64,000 bases of DNA from DATLLN01 sp963797175 (GCA_963797175.1 CAWCOL010000005.1:806001-870000); one strand, 5' to 3'. Numbered from the stretch's first letter, positions 34,722-43,791 are shown. Notes: generated by a model from the letters alone, not told the origin. A program made the numbers and translations.

Positions 34722-35456
34722 GTGAACGACCTCGCACACCGGGCAGTCCAGAGCAACGTGTCGTCCTTCCTGGCGCTGTGCTCGGGATCGCCGGGCGGGC
34801 GCGTCCTGACCGCGACCGGCACGCTCGCGATCGCGACGCCGGCCGCGCCCGAGCGGCCGCTCTTCAACGCCGCCTTCGGCGCCGTCGCCGAGCGCTACGA
34901 CGAGATCGAGGCGTTCTACGCCGGCGCGGAGGTGGACGGCTGGACGGCCTTCGTCGACCCGGACGACGAGCGCTCGGCCGTGGAGCTGGCGCGGCGCGGG
35001 CACACGCTCGATGGCGAGCCGCGGCTGATGGCGGGGACCGCCGAGGCGGTCGCCGAGGGGCCGATCGGCGAGCTCGAGCTGGCCGCCGAGCCGACCGCCG
35101 CGATGGCGGCGGCGCTGAACGATGCCGTCTACGGCTATCCGGGAAGCTTCGCCCGGACGCTGTGCTCGCTCGACGGCCTGCACGCGGCGGTCGTCCTCGC
35201 CAGCGGCGAGCCTGTGGCCTGCGCGCTCGCCCACGAGGTGGAGGACGACTGCCACATCACCTGCGTCGCAACGCTGCCCGAGCACCGCGGCCACGGGCTG
35301 GCGGGGCTGCTGGTGCGGCGGCTGGTGCGTGAGGGCGTGAGCCGCGGTTGCACCACCACCTCGCTGGTGGCGACGAGCGCCGGAGCCGGCGTCTACGCCC
35401 GGCTGGGCTACCGCGACCTCGGCCACCTCGAGATGTGGGAGCGCCGCACCGGCTGA
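34722..35456 (+). CDS. GNAT-family N-acetyltransferase
   Basis: A 244-residue protein with a divergent N-terminal half and a C-terminal GNAT fold (about 120-240). The acetyl-CoA pyrophosphate loop is seen in VATLPEHRGHGLAGLLVRRL (R/Q-x-x-G-x-G/A pattern), and the final YARLGYRDLGHLEMWERR is the usual last strand pair. Substrate is unknown. GTG 34722 lies 9 nt after TACGAT (34707-34712). It is divergent from the YihY gene. Confidence 0.8.
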   Translation: MNDLAHRAVQSNVSSFLALCSGSPGGRVLTATGTLAIATPAAPERPLFNAAFGAVAERYDEIEAFYAGAEVDGWTAFVDPDDERSAVELARRGHTLDGEPRLMAGTAEAVAEGPIGELELAAEPTAAMAAALNDAVYGYPGSFARTLCSLDGLHAAVVLASGEPVACALAHEVEDDCHITCVATLPEHRGHGLAGLLVRRLVREGVSRGCTTTSLVATSAGAGVYARLGYRDLGHLEMWERRTG

Positions 35457-35547
35457 CTGTCAAGCCGACCAGAGCGGCCACCCGTCACGATCCTGTGCCA
35501 CGGTGTGCCGTCTCCCGCGCGGCGCTGCGAACTCTTTGAGGACCTCC

Positions 35548-35594
35548 GGCACCGACTCTGGCACCGTGCCGGAGGTGGTGCCGGAGTCGGTGCC
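35548..35594. repeat. 47 bp imperfect palindrome
   Basis: Two 18 bp arms (35548-35565 and 35577-35594) are complementary at 17 of 18 positions, GGCACCGACTCTGGCACC against GGTGCCGGAGTCGGTGCC, with an 11 bp loop. The CTGGCACCGTGCC wording links it to the repeats at 13.5 and 45.5 kb, but the flanks differ. Confidence 0.7.
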
Positions 35595-35628
35595 CGGTGC
35601 GGTGCCGGACACCGGTAGGCTCCGCTCG

Positions 35629-36108
35629 ATGAGCACGCCGTCCTTCGTCCCCGACGACTTCGTCCCGCCGCAGGGGCTGACCACCGACGCGTTCGTGCTG
35701 ACGCCGCTGGGCCCGGAGCACAACGAGCGCGACCATGCCGCGTGGGCGTCGTCGATGGAGCACATCCACGCGACGCCGGGCTGGGAGACCAGCAAGTGGC
35801 CGCACGAGATGACCGCCGAGGAGAACCACGCCGACCTGGTCGGCCACGCCCGCGATTTCGAGCAGCGCACCGGCTTCACCTACACCGTGCTCGACCCGGC
35901 CGACGACGACGTCATCGGCTGCGTCTACATCTACCCCGACCGCAAGGGCGACGCCGACGCCGACGTGCACTCGTGGGTCACCGCCGCGCGCGCCGAGCTC
36001 GACGCGCCGCTGCACGACGCGGTCGCCGACTGGCTGGCGGCCGACTGGCCCTTCGCCCGCGTGGACTACGCCGAGCGGTCGGCCAGCGGGTCGAGCTCGC
36101 CTGCCTGA
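35629..36108 (+). CDS. GNAT-like acetyltransferase family protein
   Basis: A 159-residue protein with a GNAT-like layout: LTPLGPEHNERDHAAWASSM, then TYTVLDPADDDVIGCVYIYP as the central beta strands, then a helix and DWPFARVDYAER as the last strand. The acetyl-CoA loop is weak, so activity is uncertain. ATG 35629 is 7 nt after TAGGCT (35616-35621) and just downstream of the 47 bp palindrome. The last 43 bp overlap the DUF1684 gene antisense. Confidence 0.65.
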   Translation: MSTPSFVPDDFVPPQGLTTDAFVLTPLGPEHNERDHAAWASSMEHIHATPGWETSKWPHEMTAEENHADLVGHARDFEQRTGFTYTVLDPADDDVIGCVYIYPDRKGDADADVHSWVTAARAELDAPLHDAVADWLAADWPFARVDYAERSASGSSSPA

Positions 36109-36722
36109 ACGTCGCACGCGAGGCGGCTCTCGGGCGGCGGCAGCGGGCACGTCCAGTGCGGTTCGTACGCGCAGGACGGGTTGTAGGCGAAGTTGAAGTC
36201 GAGCACGAGGCCGCCGTCCGTCAAGCCCAGGTCGGCGCCCTTCACCGTGTCCAGCAGGTAGCGGCCGCCGCCGTAGGTCGTCCGGCCGTTGGTGCCGTCC
36301 GCGAACGGCACGAACACGCCGCCGCCGTAGCCCTCCAGCCAGTACACGGGCAGCGACCGCTCCGCGCCGACCAGCGGGAAGCGCGCATCCGCGAAGTGGC
36401 GGAAGCGAATCACCTGGCCGGTGCTGGTCGCGATCTCGCGCACCGCGCCGTCCGCGCCCGCCAGCGTTGCCTCCACGGCCATCTCGTGGCGGTAGTCCGC
36501 GTAGCGCACGCCCGCGAAGCCGGCGCGTGCGCCGGCCGCCAGCGGCGACTGGGGGTGCCCGGCGAACAGCTCGTCGCGAACGCGCCGCCACCGGTGCCAC
36601 GCCTCCTCGCGGTCGGACGACGCGCGGACGTCGGCGTAGGCCGCGAACACGCGCCGCTTCCAGTCCAGCAGGTCGAGCTCACCGAAGGCGGTGTGCGGGA
36701 ACGATGTCGCCAGGTCGGGCAT
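36066..36722 (-). CDS. DUF1684 family protein
   Basis: A 218-residue cytoplasmic protein with the DUF1684 signature: a helical W-x-x-R-R-x-x-x-L-F-x-x-H-P-Q-S-P-L start, VYWLEGYGGGVFVPFADGT, YGGGRYLLDTVKG, LVLDFNFAYNPSCAY, CPLPPPESRL and a final AGE. The family is common in actinobacteria and haloarchaea, but its function is unknown. ATG 36722 is 8 nt after TACGAT (36731-36736, minus strand). Confidence 0.88.
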   Translation of the reverse strand: MPDLATSFPHTAFGELDLLDWKRRVFAAYADVRASSDREEAWHRWRRVRDELFAGHPQSPLAAGARAGFAGVRYADYRHEMAVEATLAGADGAVREIATSTGQVIRFRHFADARFPLVGAERSLPVYWLEGYGGGVFVPFADGTNGRTTYGGGRYLLDTVKGADLGLTDGGLVLDFNFAYNPSCAYEPHWTCPLPPPESRLACDVQAGELDPLADRSA

Positions 36723-36783
36723 GGCCGCGGATCGTAGCCTCGCCCGCCCTGCCGTCGCCCGTGAGGCGCGTTACGGTACGGCC

Positions 36784-37260
36784 ATGGCCCGGACGAGCGC
36801 ACCGGAGATCGACCCGGCGACCCGCCGCGCGCTCGCCGCCGGCCTCTTCAACGAGGTTTGGGGCCTGCTCGAGACGCCCGACCGCACGCCGGAGCAGGAC
36901 GTCGCGATGGTGCACGCCGCCCACGCCAGCCGCCACCACTGGGGCGAGATCGGGACGGCCGAAAACCACGTCCGCGGCGAGTGGCAGATCTCGCGCGTGT
37001 ACAGCGCGCTGGGGCGCGGCGAGCCCGCGCTCTTCCACGCCCGGCTCTGCCTCCAGGGCTGCCGGGACAACGAGATCGGCGACTTCGACCTCGCCTACGC
37101 GCACGAGGCGATGGCGCGCGCCCTGCGCGTGCTGGGCCGCGGCGACGAGGCGGCGGCCGAGGCCGCACTCGCCGCCGAGTGCGGCGCGGAGATCGCCGAC
37201 GCCGAGGATCGCGAGCACTTCGCCGAGGATCTGGTGGACCTCCTTCCCGACAGCGGATAG
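36784..37260 (+). CDS. conserved hypothetical alpha-helical protein
   Basis: A 158-residue, nearly all-helical protein with TPR-like helix pairs: GLFNEVWGLLETPDRTPEQDVAMVHAAHASRHHWGEIG, then QISRVYSALGRGEPALFHARLCL, then FDLAYAHEAMARALRVLG. I recall similar short proteins annotated only as hypothetical. Several His and Cys could bind a metal. ATG is 6 nt after TACGGT (36772-36777). It precedes the two-component operon by 34 bp but has its own promoter-like hexamer. Confidence 0.65.
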   Translation: MARTSAPEIDPATRRALAAGLFNEVWGLLETPDRTPEQDVAMVHAAHASRHHWGEIGTAENHVRGEWQISRVYSALGRGEPALFHARLCLQGCRDNEIGDFDLAYAHEAMARALRVLGRGDEAAAEAALAAECGAEIADAEDREHFAEDLVDLLPDSG

Positions 37261-37294
37261 CGGCCGCCAACGCCTCCGCGGCATACTGGCGGGC

Positions 37295-37954
37295 ATGGCA
37301 CAGCGCATCCTGATCGTCGATGACGACCGCGCGATCGTCCGCATGCTGGAGCGGACGCTCCGCGCCGAGGGCTACGAGACCGCCACGGCCGGCGACGGCG
37401 GCGCGGCGCTGGCGCAGGTGGAGTCGTGGGCGCCGGACGCGGTCGTGCTGGACGTGGTCATGCCCGGCGTGGACGGCATGGCGGTTGCGCGCCGTCTGCG
37501 CGGCAAGGGCGATGCGCTGCCCATCCTGCTGCTGACGGCGCGCGACACGGTCGCCGATCGCGTCGCCGGGCTGGACGCCGGAGCGGACGACTACCTGGTC
37601 AAGCCGTTCGCGGCGGACGAGCTGATGGCGCGGCTCCGCGCCCTGCTCCGCCGCGGCCGCGCCGACGGCGTCGTCTCCCATGGCGATATCACCGTCGATC
37701 CGTCCGCCCGCACCGCCCGGCGGGGTGACGCCGAGATCGAGCTGACGGGCCGCGAGGCCGAGCTGCTGGCCCTGCTCGTTCGCCGCGCCGGGCGTGTCGT
37801 CAGCCGTGACGAGGCGCTCGACGCCGTCTGGGGGGACACCCGCCGGCCCACGACCAACACCGTCGACCGCTACGTCGCCTACCTGCGCACGAAGCTGGGC
37901 GAGCCGTCGCCGATCCAGACGGTGCGCGGCGTCGGCTTCCGCCTGGGGCGATGA
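37295..37954 (+). CDS. OmpR/PhoB-family response regulator
   Basis: A 219-residue two-domain regulator. The receiver (1-115) has the acidic pair DDD near residue 9, phospho-acceptor D53 in VVLDVVMPG, the switch Thr in LLLTARD and K103 in LVKPF. The C-terminal winged helix (about 125-218) shows LTGREAELLALLVRRAGRVVSR and RYVAYLRTKLG. It is the first of five coupled genes and should control the exporter below in response to the adjacent kinase. ATG is 7 nt after CATACT (37282-37287). Its stop overlaps the kinase start (ATGA). Confidence 0.95.
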   Translation: MAQRILIVDDDRAIVRMLERTLRAEGYETATAGDGGAALAQVESWAPDAVVLDVVMPGVDGMAVARRLRGKGDALPILLLTARDTVADRVAGLDAGADDYLVKPFAADELMARLRALLRRGRADGVVSHGDITVDPSARTARRGDAEIELTGREAELLALLVRRAGRVVSRDEALDAVWGDTRRPTTNTVDRYVAYLRTKLGEPSPIQTVRGVGFRLGR

Positions 37955-39339
37955 GCCGCTGGAAGCTCCGCACCCGGGTGGCGCTGACGGCGGCGCTCGC
38001 GATCCTGCTCGCCGTCGCCCTGCTGGCCGTCGGCGTGCAGCTGCTGCTGGCCCGCGAGCTGCGCCAGCAGCTCGACTCGACGCTGCGCCACCGGGCCACC
38101 GACGTCGCCGTGCTGAGCGCCTCCGCCCCCTCGCTGCTGGAGTCGACCGGCAGCCTGGACGCGACCCCCGCGACCGGTGGCCTGGACGTCGAGGTGGTTG
38201 ACCGGGACGGCCGCATCGTGGCACGGTCGCTGGCGCTGGGCGCGCGCGTGCTGCCAGCCGACCCGCAGGTGCGGGCGGCGATCGACCACGGCCGGTCGGG
38301 CTTCGCCGACGGCGGCCTGGGCGACGAGCAGATCCGCATGTACGTCGCGCCGCTCGCCGACGTGGGCGGCGGGCCGGCCGCGGGCGGCGCGGTGATCGTC
38401 GCCAGCACCACGGCCCAGGTGGACGACACGCTGGAGCGGCTGCGGCAGCTCTCGCTGCTGGCCGGCCTGGGCGCCGCCGCCATCGCCGTGCCGCTGGTGC
38501 TGCTGGCGACGCGGCGGGCGCTGCTGCCGCTCGAACGGTTGACGTCGGATGCGCGCTCGATCGGCCGCGCCGCCGACCCCTCGCAGCGGGTCAGCGCGTC
38601 CGGCAGCGGCACCGAGGTGGCCCAGCTCGCCGCCGCCCTGAACGGCATGCTCTCGGCGCTGGAGCATGCCCGCGACGCCGAGCGCCGGTTCCTGGCCGAT
38701 GCCTCGCACGAGCTGCGCACCCCGCTGACGGCGCTCCGCGGCAACGCCGACTACCTGGCCCGCCACGGCGCCGACCCGCAGGCGCTGGACGATCTCCAGG
38801 CCGACGTCGCGCGCCTGTCGGCGCTGACCGACCGCCTGCTGGTGCTGGCCCGTGAGGACGCCGCCGCTCCGCCCGCGGCGGCCGTCTCGGTGACCGAGCT
38901 CGTCCGCCGGCTGGAGGGCGAGCCCGGACTCGTCGTCGGGGTCGAAGACGGCCTGGTCGTGGCCGGCGACGGCGACGCGATCGAGCGGGCGGTGGCCAAC
39001 CTGGTCGAGAACGCCCGCCTCTACGGCCCGCCGGACGCGCCGGTCGAGCTGGACGCGCGGCGCACCGGCGGCCACGTCGTGGTGGCCGTCACCGACGCCG
39101 GCGAGGGGCTGCCGGGCGTGTCCGTCGAGCAGGCGAGCACGCGCTTCTGGCGCGGGCCGAACAGCGCCGGCCGCGACGGCTCCGGGCTGGGCCTGGCACT
39201 GGTGCGGGCCACGGCCGAGCGCCACGGCGGAAGCCTCGAGATCGACGGCCCGCGTTTCGCCATCCGCCTGCCGGCTCTCACGGATCTCTCAGAGCCGCCG
39301 ATGCACACTGTGAGGCAGGCAGCAACGGAAGGACCCTGA
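37951..39339 (+). CDS. membrane sensor histidine kinase
   Basis: A 462-residue kinase with two membrane spans (about 9-29 and 165-185) flanking an extracytoplasmic sensor of about 130 residues, a HAMP linker (about 187-240), the H-box DASHELRTPLT with H253, and an HATPase domain with NLVENA, DAGEGLP and GSGLGLALV. It phosphorylates the response regulator encoded upstream, which it overlaps by 4 bp. The stop shares one base with the next start. Confidence 0.94.
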   Translation: MSRWKLRTRVALTAALAILLAVALLAVGVQLLLARELRQQLDSTLRHRATDVAVLSASAPSLLESTGSLDATPATGGLDVEVVDRDGRIVARSLALGARVLPADPQVRAAIDHGRSGFADGGLGDEQIRMYVAPLADVGGGPAAGGAVIVASTTAQVDDTLERLRQLSLLAGLGAAAIAVPLVLLATRRALLPLERLTSDARSIGRAADPSQRVSASGSGTEVAQLAAALNGMLSALEHARDAERRFLADASHELRTPLTALRGNADYLARHGADPQALDDLQADVARLSALTDRLLVLAREDAAAPPAAAVSVTELVRRLEGEPGLVVGVEDGLVVAGDGDAIERAVANLVENARLYGPPDAPVELDARRTGGHVVVAVTDAGEGLPGVSVEQASTRFWRGPNSAGRDGSGLGLALVRATAERHGGSLEIDGPRFAIRLPALTDLSEPPMHTVRQAATEGP

Positions 39340-40505
39340 TGAACCTGTTTCGCCGCATCTCGACCGTGAAGCTTCTCGCCCTCGTCGGCGTCCTCGTGGC
39401 CACGGTGGCCGTCGCGGGGATGGCCTTCGCGCGGGGATCGAACAACAAGCCGCCCGAACGCAGCCTCGCATCGGCCGTCTCGCGCGCGCTGGACGCCAAG
39501 CGGCCCGCCGGCATCACCGCCCGGATCGCCTTCACCAACCATCTGCTGCCCACCGGCGTGCCCGGAGCGGCCGGATCCGCGCTCCTGAACGGGGCCACCG
39601 GACGCATCTGGGTCACGAGCGACGGCCGGTTCCGGCTCGAGCTCCAGTCCGCCGTCGGCGATACGCAGATCATGGGCTCGCCTGACGGCCTGGCCGTCTA
39701 CGACGCCTCGCGCAACACGATCTACCGGCTCCCGGCGAGCGCGCACCACGATGCCGCCGGCACCGACACCGGCAAGAGCGACGGGAAGGCCCCGATGGCC
39801 GGTATCCAGACGGCGCTGACGCGCCTCGCCTCGGAGGCCAACCTGTCCGGCGCCACCCCGACCAACATCGCCGGCCAGCCCGCGTACTCGGTGCGCGTCT
39901 CGCCGCGCCACGACGGTGGCCTGCTCGGCGCCGTGCAGCTGGCCTGGGACGCGAACCACGGCGTGCCGCTGAAGGTGGCCGTGTACAGCCGCGGGGACTC
40001 CTCGCCGGTGCTGGCCCTGACCGCGACCGAGATCCACTACGGCCCGGTCGCCAGCAGCGACCTGCGCGTCCCGACCACGTCGGCCACCAAGACCGTCACG
40101 GTGCACCTGCCCACGGCGGCGCTGGGGCATGACGGCCACGGCATCAAGGTGCTCAACGGCACCGCCGCCGCCGGACGCCTGCCGTTCACGCTGCATGCAC
40201 CGAAGACGCTGGTCGGGCTGCCCCGCCAGAGCGTGCGCCTGATCCAGCATGACGGCTCGGCCGCCGCGCTGGTCGTCTACGGGCGCGGGCTGGGTGCGGT
40301 CGCCGTCCTCGAGCAGGCGGGTGCCGGGAGCGACTCCGCGGCGCTGGCCGTCCTGCCGAAGATCTCGATCGACGGTGCATCGGGTAACGAGCTGGCGACC
40401 GCGCTGGGCACCGTCCTGCGCTTCTCGCACGGGGGCGTCACCTACACCGTGATCGGCTCGGTGCCGCCGGTGGCCGCCGAGGCCGCCGCTCGCGCGATCG
40501 CATGA
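39339..40505 (+). CDS. LolA/RseB-like outer lipoprotein-fold protein
   Basis: A 388-residue protein with an N-terminal membrane anchor or signal (about 10-30) and an extracytoplasmic LolA/LppX/RseB-like fold: GRIWVTSDGRFRLELQS, DGLAVYDASRNTIYRLP and QPAYSVRVSPR are the beta-sheet strands of the first half. A C-terminal domain (about 270-385) ends GGVTYTVIGSVPP, as in actinobacterial proteins annotated as outer membrane lipoprotein carrier or MucB/RseB-like. It may sense or bind lipids for the coupled kinase or exporter. ATG shares a base with the kinase stop. Confidence 0.75.
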   Translation: MNLFRRISTVKLLALVGVLVATVAVAGMAFARGSNNKPPERSLASAVSRALDAKRPAGITARIAFTNHLLPTGVPGAAGSALLNGATGRIWVTSDGRFRLELQSAVGDTQIMGSPDGLAVYDASRNTIYRLPASAHHDAAGTDTGKSDGKAPMAGIQTALTRLASEANLSGATPTNIAGQPAYSVRVSPRHDGGLLGAVQLAWDANHGVPLKVAVYSRGDSSPVLALTATEIHYGPVASSDLRVPTTSATKTVTVHLPTAALGHDGHGIKVLNGTAAAGRLPFTLHAPKTLVGLPRQSVRLIQHDGSAAALVVYGRGLGAVAVLEQAGAGSDSAALAVLPKISIDGASGNELATALGTVLRFSHGGVTYTVIGSVPPVAAEAAARAIA

Positions 40506-41446
40506 GCGAGACGCCGATCGAGGCCCTCGGCCTCGTCAAGCGCTACGGCGAGCGAACCGCCGTCGCCGGGGTGGACATCACCGTCCGCCCCGGCGACGTG
40601 TACGGCTACCTGGGCCCGAACGGGGCCGGCAAGACAACGTCGCTGCGGATGATGCTGGGTCTGATCACGCCCACGGCGGGCACCGCCCGGCTGTTCGGCC
40701 GCGACCCGCACGTGGAGGGTGCCCGCGCTCTGGACGGCGTCGCCGGGTTCGTCGAGGCGCCCCGTTTCTACCCCTACCTGACCGCCCGCAAGAACCTCGA
40801 GCTGTGCGCGGCGTTCGACGGCGACGGCGCGACCGGCCGCATCGGCGAGGCGCTGGACACGGTCGACCTGACCGACCGCGCCGGCGACCGGGTGGGCGGC
40901 TACTCCCACGGCATGAAGCAGCGGCTCGGCATCGCCGCCGCGCTGCTGCGCCGGCCCCGGCTGCTGATCCTGGACGAGCCGACCACCGGCCTCGACCCGG
41001 CGGGGATGCGCGACATGCGCGAGCTGGTGCGGCGGCTGGCCGGCGAGGGGCTGACCGTGCTGCTCTCGAGCCACCTGATGGCCGAGGTCGAGGAGCTCTG
41101 CAACCGCGTCGCGATCATCCGCCTGGGCCGGATCCTCTACGAGGGCAGCCTGGACGAGCTGCTCGCCGTGCACGGCCCGTCGCACCGGCTGCGCACGCGC
41201 CGCCCGGCCGAGGCGGCCGCGGTGGCCGAGCGGATGGGCGTCGAAGCCTCCGCCGGCAGCGACGGCGACCTCTGGCTGGACGGCGGCGACGAGGCGGTCG
41301 AACGGCTGACGGTGGAGCTGGGCCGCTCCGGCATCGGCATCCTCGAGCTGACGCCGTCGCGGGCGTCGCTCGAGCAGCTCTTCCTCCAGCTCACCGAGGC
41401 CGCGCCCGAGCCCCTGCCCGAGCCGGTCGTGGAGCAGGTGGCGTGA
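40502..41446 (+). CDS. ABC transporter ATP-binding protein
   Basis: A 314-residue cytoplasmic ATPase of the CcmA/BcrA-type exporter group. Walker A is GPNGAGKTT (about 38-46), the Q-loop region is GFVEAPRFYPYLTARKNLE, the signature is YSHGMKQRLG (in place of LSGGQ), Walker B is RLLILDEP and the switch His lies in VLLSSHLMAEVE. The C-terminal 90 residues are the usual regulatory extension. It pairs with the permease that follows, overlapping it by 4 bp (GTGA). Confidence 0.95.
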   Translation: MSETPIEALGLVKRYGERTAVAGVDITVRPGDVYGYLGPNGAGKTTSLRMMLGLITPTAGTARLFGRDPHVEGARALDGVAGFVEAPRFYPYLTARKNLELCAAFDGDGATGRIGEALDTVDLTDRAGDRVGGYSHGMKQRLGIAAALLRRPRLLILDEPTTGLDPAGMRDMRELVRRLAGEGLTVLLSSHLMAEVEELCNRVAIIRLGRILYEGSLDELLAVHGPSHRLRTRRPAEAAAVAERMGVEASAGSDGDLWLDGGDEAVERLTVELGRSGIGILELTPSRASLEQLFLQLTEAAPEPLPEPVVEQVA

Positions 41447-42264
41447 GCCGGCCCGGCGTGCTCACCGTGTACCGCTGGGAGCTGCGCAAGCTGGTCGCGC
41501 AGAAGCGCACGTACCTCGGCCTCGGCGCTGCGCTGGCCGTGCCGGTGCTGTTCGTCACCGCGCTGCACTTTCGCAGCGACTCGCCCAACGATGTGGCCTT
41601 CGGTCGCTACGTGCACGAGTCCGGCCTGGCCATCCCGCTGGTGCTGCTGCTGTTCGGCTCGATCTGGCTGTTCCCGCTGATCACCGCGCTGGTGGCGGGC
41701 GACATCATCGCCGCCGAGGATCACAACGGCACGCTGAAGACGATCCTCACCCGCTCGCTCGACCGCGGCCAGGTGTTCGCCGGCAAGGCGCTCGCCGCGG
41801 GCACGTACGCCGCCGTGGCGCTCGCGCTGATGGGCGCGATGGCGGTGATCGCCGGCAGCCTCCAGTCCGGGTTCAATCCGCTGGTCGACCTCTCCGGCGC
41901 GCCGGTCTCGGCCCAGCGCGGGCTGGCGCTGGTCGGCGCCAGCTTCCTCGTCTACCTGGTACCGATGCTGGCCATCGCCTGCATCGGCCTGTGCCTGTCG
42001 GCCGTGACGCGCAACAGCGCCGCCGCCGTGGTGGGCACGCTGATGTTCGCCCTGCTGATGCAGCTGATCGGCATCCTCCCCGGTCTGGGCGGCCTCGACC
42101 CGTACCTGCTCAGCACCCAGCTGCAGGCCTGGCAGGGCTTCTTCCGCGTGCCGACGGACTGGGAGCCGATCGTGCGCGGGCTGTGGGTGAGCGGCGCCTA
42201 CGCCCTCCCCGCGCTGGCGGCCGCCTACCTGGTCTTCCTGCGCCGCGACGTCACCGGCGGCTGA
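41443..42264 (+). CDS. ABC-2-type permease
   Basis: A 273-residue membrane protein with six spans (about 20-40, 62-85, 110-130, 160-185, 190-212 and 242-262). RWELRKLVAQKRTYLG at the start and GDIIAAEDHNGTLKTILTRSLDRGQVFAGK in the first loop are typical of ABC2 subunits of BcrB type. With the upstream ATPase it would export a lipid, peptide or antibiotic. It ends the operon that began at 37295. Confidence 0.9.
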   Translation: MSRPGVLTVYRWELRKLVAQKRTYLGLGAALAVPVLFVTALHFRSDSPNDVAFGRYVHESGLAIPLVLLLFGSIWLFPLITALVAGDIIAAEDHNGTLKTILTRSLDRGQVFAGKALAAGTYAAVALALMGAMAVIAGSLQSGFNPLVDLSGAPVSAQRGLALVGASFLVYLVPMLAIACIGLCLSAVTRNSAAAVVGTLMFALLMQLIGILPGLGGLDPYLLSTQLQAWQGFFRVPTDWEPIVRGLWVSGAYALPALAAAYLVFLRRDVTGG

Positions 42265-42304
42265 CCGCCCCGCGGCGCCCGCCGCTCCGCGATAGTCCCC
42301 GACC

Positions 42305-43231
42305 GTGAGCCGCTCGCGGGCCTACCTGCTGGTCGCGGTCGCCACCACGCTGTGGGGGCTGAACGGCGTCGTCTCGAAGGTCGTTCTGGAGCACGGCATG
42401 AGCAGCGCGGAGCTGACCGAGGCGCGGGCGCTGGGCGCGTTCCTCGGCCTGCTGGCCGTGCTCCTGGCCACGCGGCCGCAGACGCTGCGGGTCGAGCGGC
42501 GCGAGTGGCCGCTGCTGATCGCGCTCGGCCTGGTCGGCCTGGTGGCGGTGCAGCTGCTCTACCTGGAGGCGCTGACCGTGCTGCCGATCGGCATCGCCGT
42601 GCTGATCGAGTACCTCGCGCCGGTGCTGGTCGCGCTGTACGCCTGGCTGGTGCTGAAACGGCGGCTGGGCGCGAGCCTGTGGGTGGCGATCGCGCTGGTG
42701 CTGGCGGGGCTGGCGCTGATGGTTGACGTGTTCTCCGGCGGCGGGTCGCTGTCGACGGCCGGGCTGGTCTACGCGCTGCTGGCGGCATGCGCCTACGCCT
42801 TCTACATCATCGTCACCGAGCGGGGCATCCCGCGCCGCCCGCCGGTGGCCACGATCTGCATCGGATTCGGGATCAGCAGCCTGTTCTGGGCGATCGTCTC
42901 GCCGTGGTGGAGCTTCCCCTGGGGGCTGATGGACGACCGCGTCTCGCTGGGCGGGAGGCTCGAGCAGATCCACCTGCCGCTGGGCGTGCTGGTCGCCGGG
43001 GTGATCGTGCTGGGCACGCTGGTGCCCTTCGCGATGCTCGTCACCGCGCTGCACGCGCTCCCGGCGGCCCGTGTGACGCTGCTCTCGACGTGGGAGCCCG
43101 TTTCCGGCGGGCTGATCGCCTGGGCCTGGCTGGATGAGTCGCTGACGACCACCCAGCTGGCCGGTGCAGGGCTGGTGCTGGCCGGGATCCTTGTCGCAGA
43201 GAGCCTTGTGGGCGGCGAGCCGCACGGCTGA
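42305..43231 (+). CDS. EamA (DMT superfamily) transporter
   Basis: A 308-residue membrane protein with ten spans formed by two EamA repeats of five. The first repeat holds TTLWGLNGVVSKVVL and IGIAVLIEYLAPVLVALYAWL, the second PAARVTLLSTWEPVSGGLIAWAWLDE. It probably exports an amino acid or metabolite. GTG 42305 lies 8 nt after GATAGT (42291-42296), so it is probably a unit separate from the ABC operon that ends 40 bp upstream. Confidence 0.9.
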   Translation: MSRSRAYLLVAVATTLWGLNGVVSKVVLEHGMSSAELTEARALGAFLGLLAVLLATRPQTLRVERREWPLLIALGLVGLVAVQLLYLEALTVLPIGIAVLIEYLAPVLVALYAWLVLKRRLGASLWVAIALVLAGLALMVDVFSGGGSLSTAGLVYALLAACAYAFYIIVTERGIPRRPPVATICIGFGISSLFWAIVSPWWSFPWGLMDDRVSLGGRLEQIHLPLGVLVAGVIVLGTLVPFAMLVTALHALPAARVTLLSTWEPVSGGLIAWAWLDESLTTTQLAGAGLVLAGILVAESLVGGEPHG

Positions 43232-43290
43232 CATGACTCCTTACGAAATCCTTTCGAAAACCCTCGCATGCGCGGCCGATGATCGCGGGT

Positions 43291-43791
43291 ATGAAGATTC
43301 GCATCCTCGCAGCCACGTTCGCCGCCCTCGTCCTCTCGCTCTCCGTCGCGGCCTCCGCCGCCGAGGCGTCCACGCCGCCGCCCTACCGGTGGCAGATGAT
43401 CTGGGCGATCAACAGCACCCGCGCCCGCTACCACCTGCCTGCCGTCCACCTGGCACGCGGCCTGGGGCAGGCTGCCGAGGGCCACACGATGGACATGCTG
43501 CACCGCGGCTACTTCTCCCACACCTCGCCGGGAGGCACGACGCTGTACACGCGCATCGTCCGCTCCGGGTTCATCCACTACGGCGCCTGGTCGGCCGGCG
43601 AGACGCTGGCCTGGGGCGCGGGCCGCATGGGCGGCGTGTGGCCGGTGCTGACGATGTGGATGCGAAGCCCCGAGCACCGCGCGGTGCTGCTCTCCCGCTC
43701 GTTCCAGTGGATCGGAGTGGGACGGGCCGTGGGCCGCTTCGACGGACGGTCGGACGTCGTCATGTGGACGGCCGACTGGGGCCACCGCTAA
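43291..43791 (+). CDS. secreted CAP-domain (SCP-like) protein
   Basis: A 166-residue protein with a signal peptide and a bacterial CAP/SCP domain. Expected marks are present: INSTRARYHLPAV, GHTMDMLHRGYFSHTSPGG with the first His, AGETLAWG with the Glu, WMRSPEHRAVLLS with the second His, and WIGVGRAVG. CAP proteins bind sterols or lipids or act as peptidases, and the role in bacteria is unknown. The start could also be the ATG 12 nt upstream. No SD is seen. An AT-rich patch with CGAAATCCTTTCG lies at 43244-43256. Confidence 0.87.
   Translation: MKIRILAATFAALVLSLSVAASAAEASTPPPYRWQMIWAINSTRARYHLPAVHLARGLGQAAEGHTMDMLHRGYFSHTSPGGTTLYTRIVRSGFIHYGAWSAGETLAWGAGRMGGVWPVLTMWMRSPEHRAVLLSRSFQWIGVGRAVGRFDGRSDVVMWTADWGHR

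Noticed and set aside
43244..43256. CGAAATCCTTTCG as an operator before the CAP gene
   Set aside because: The arms are only 5 bp and lie in an AT-richer patch; no regulator context supports it.
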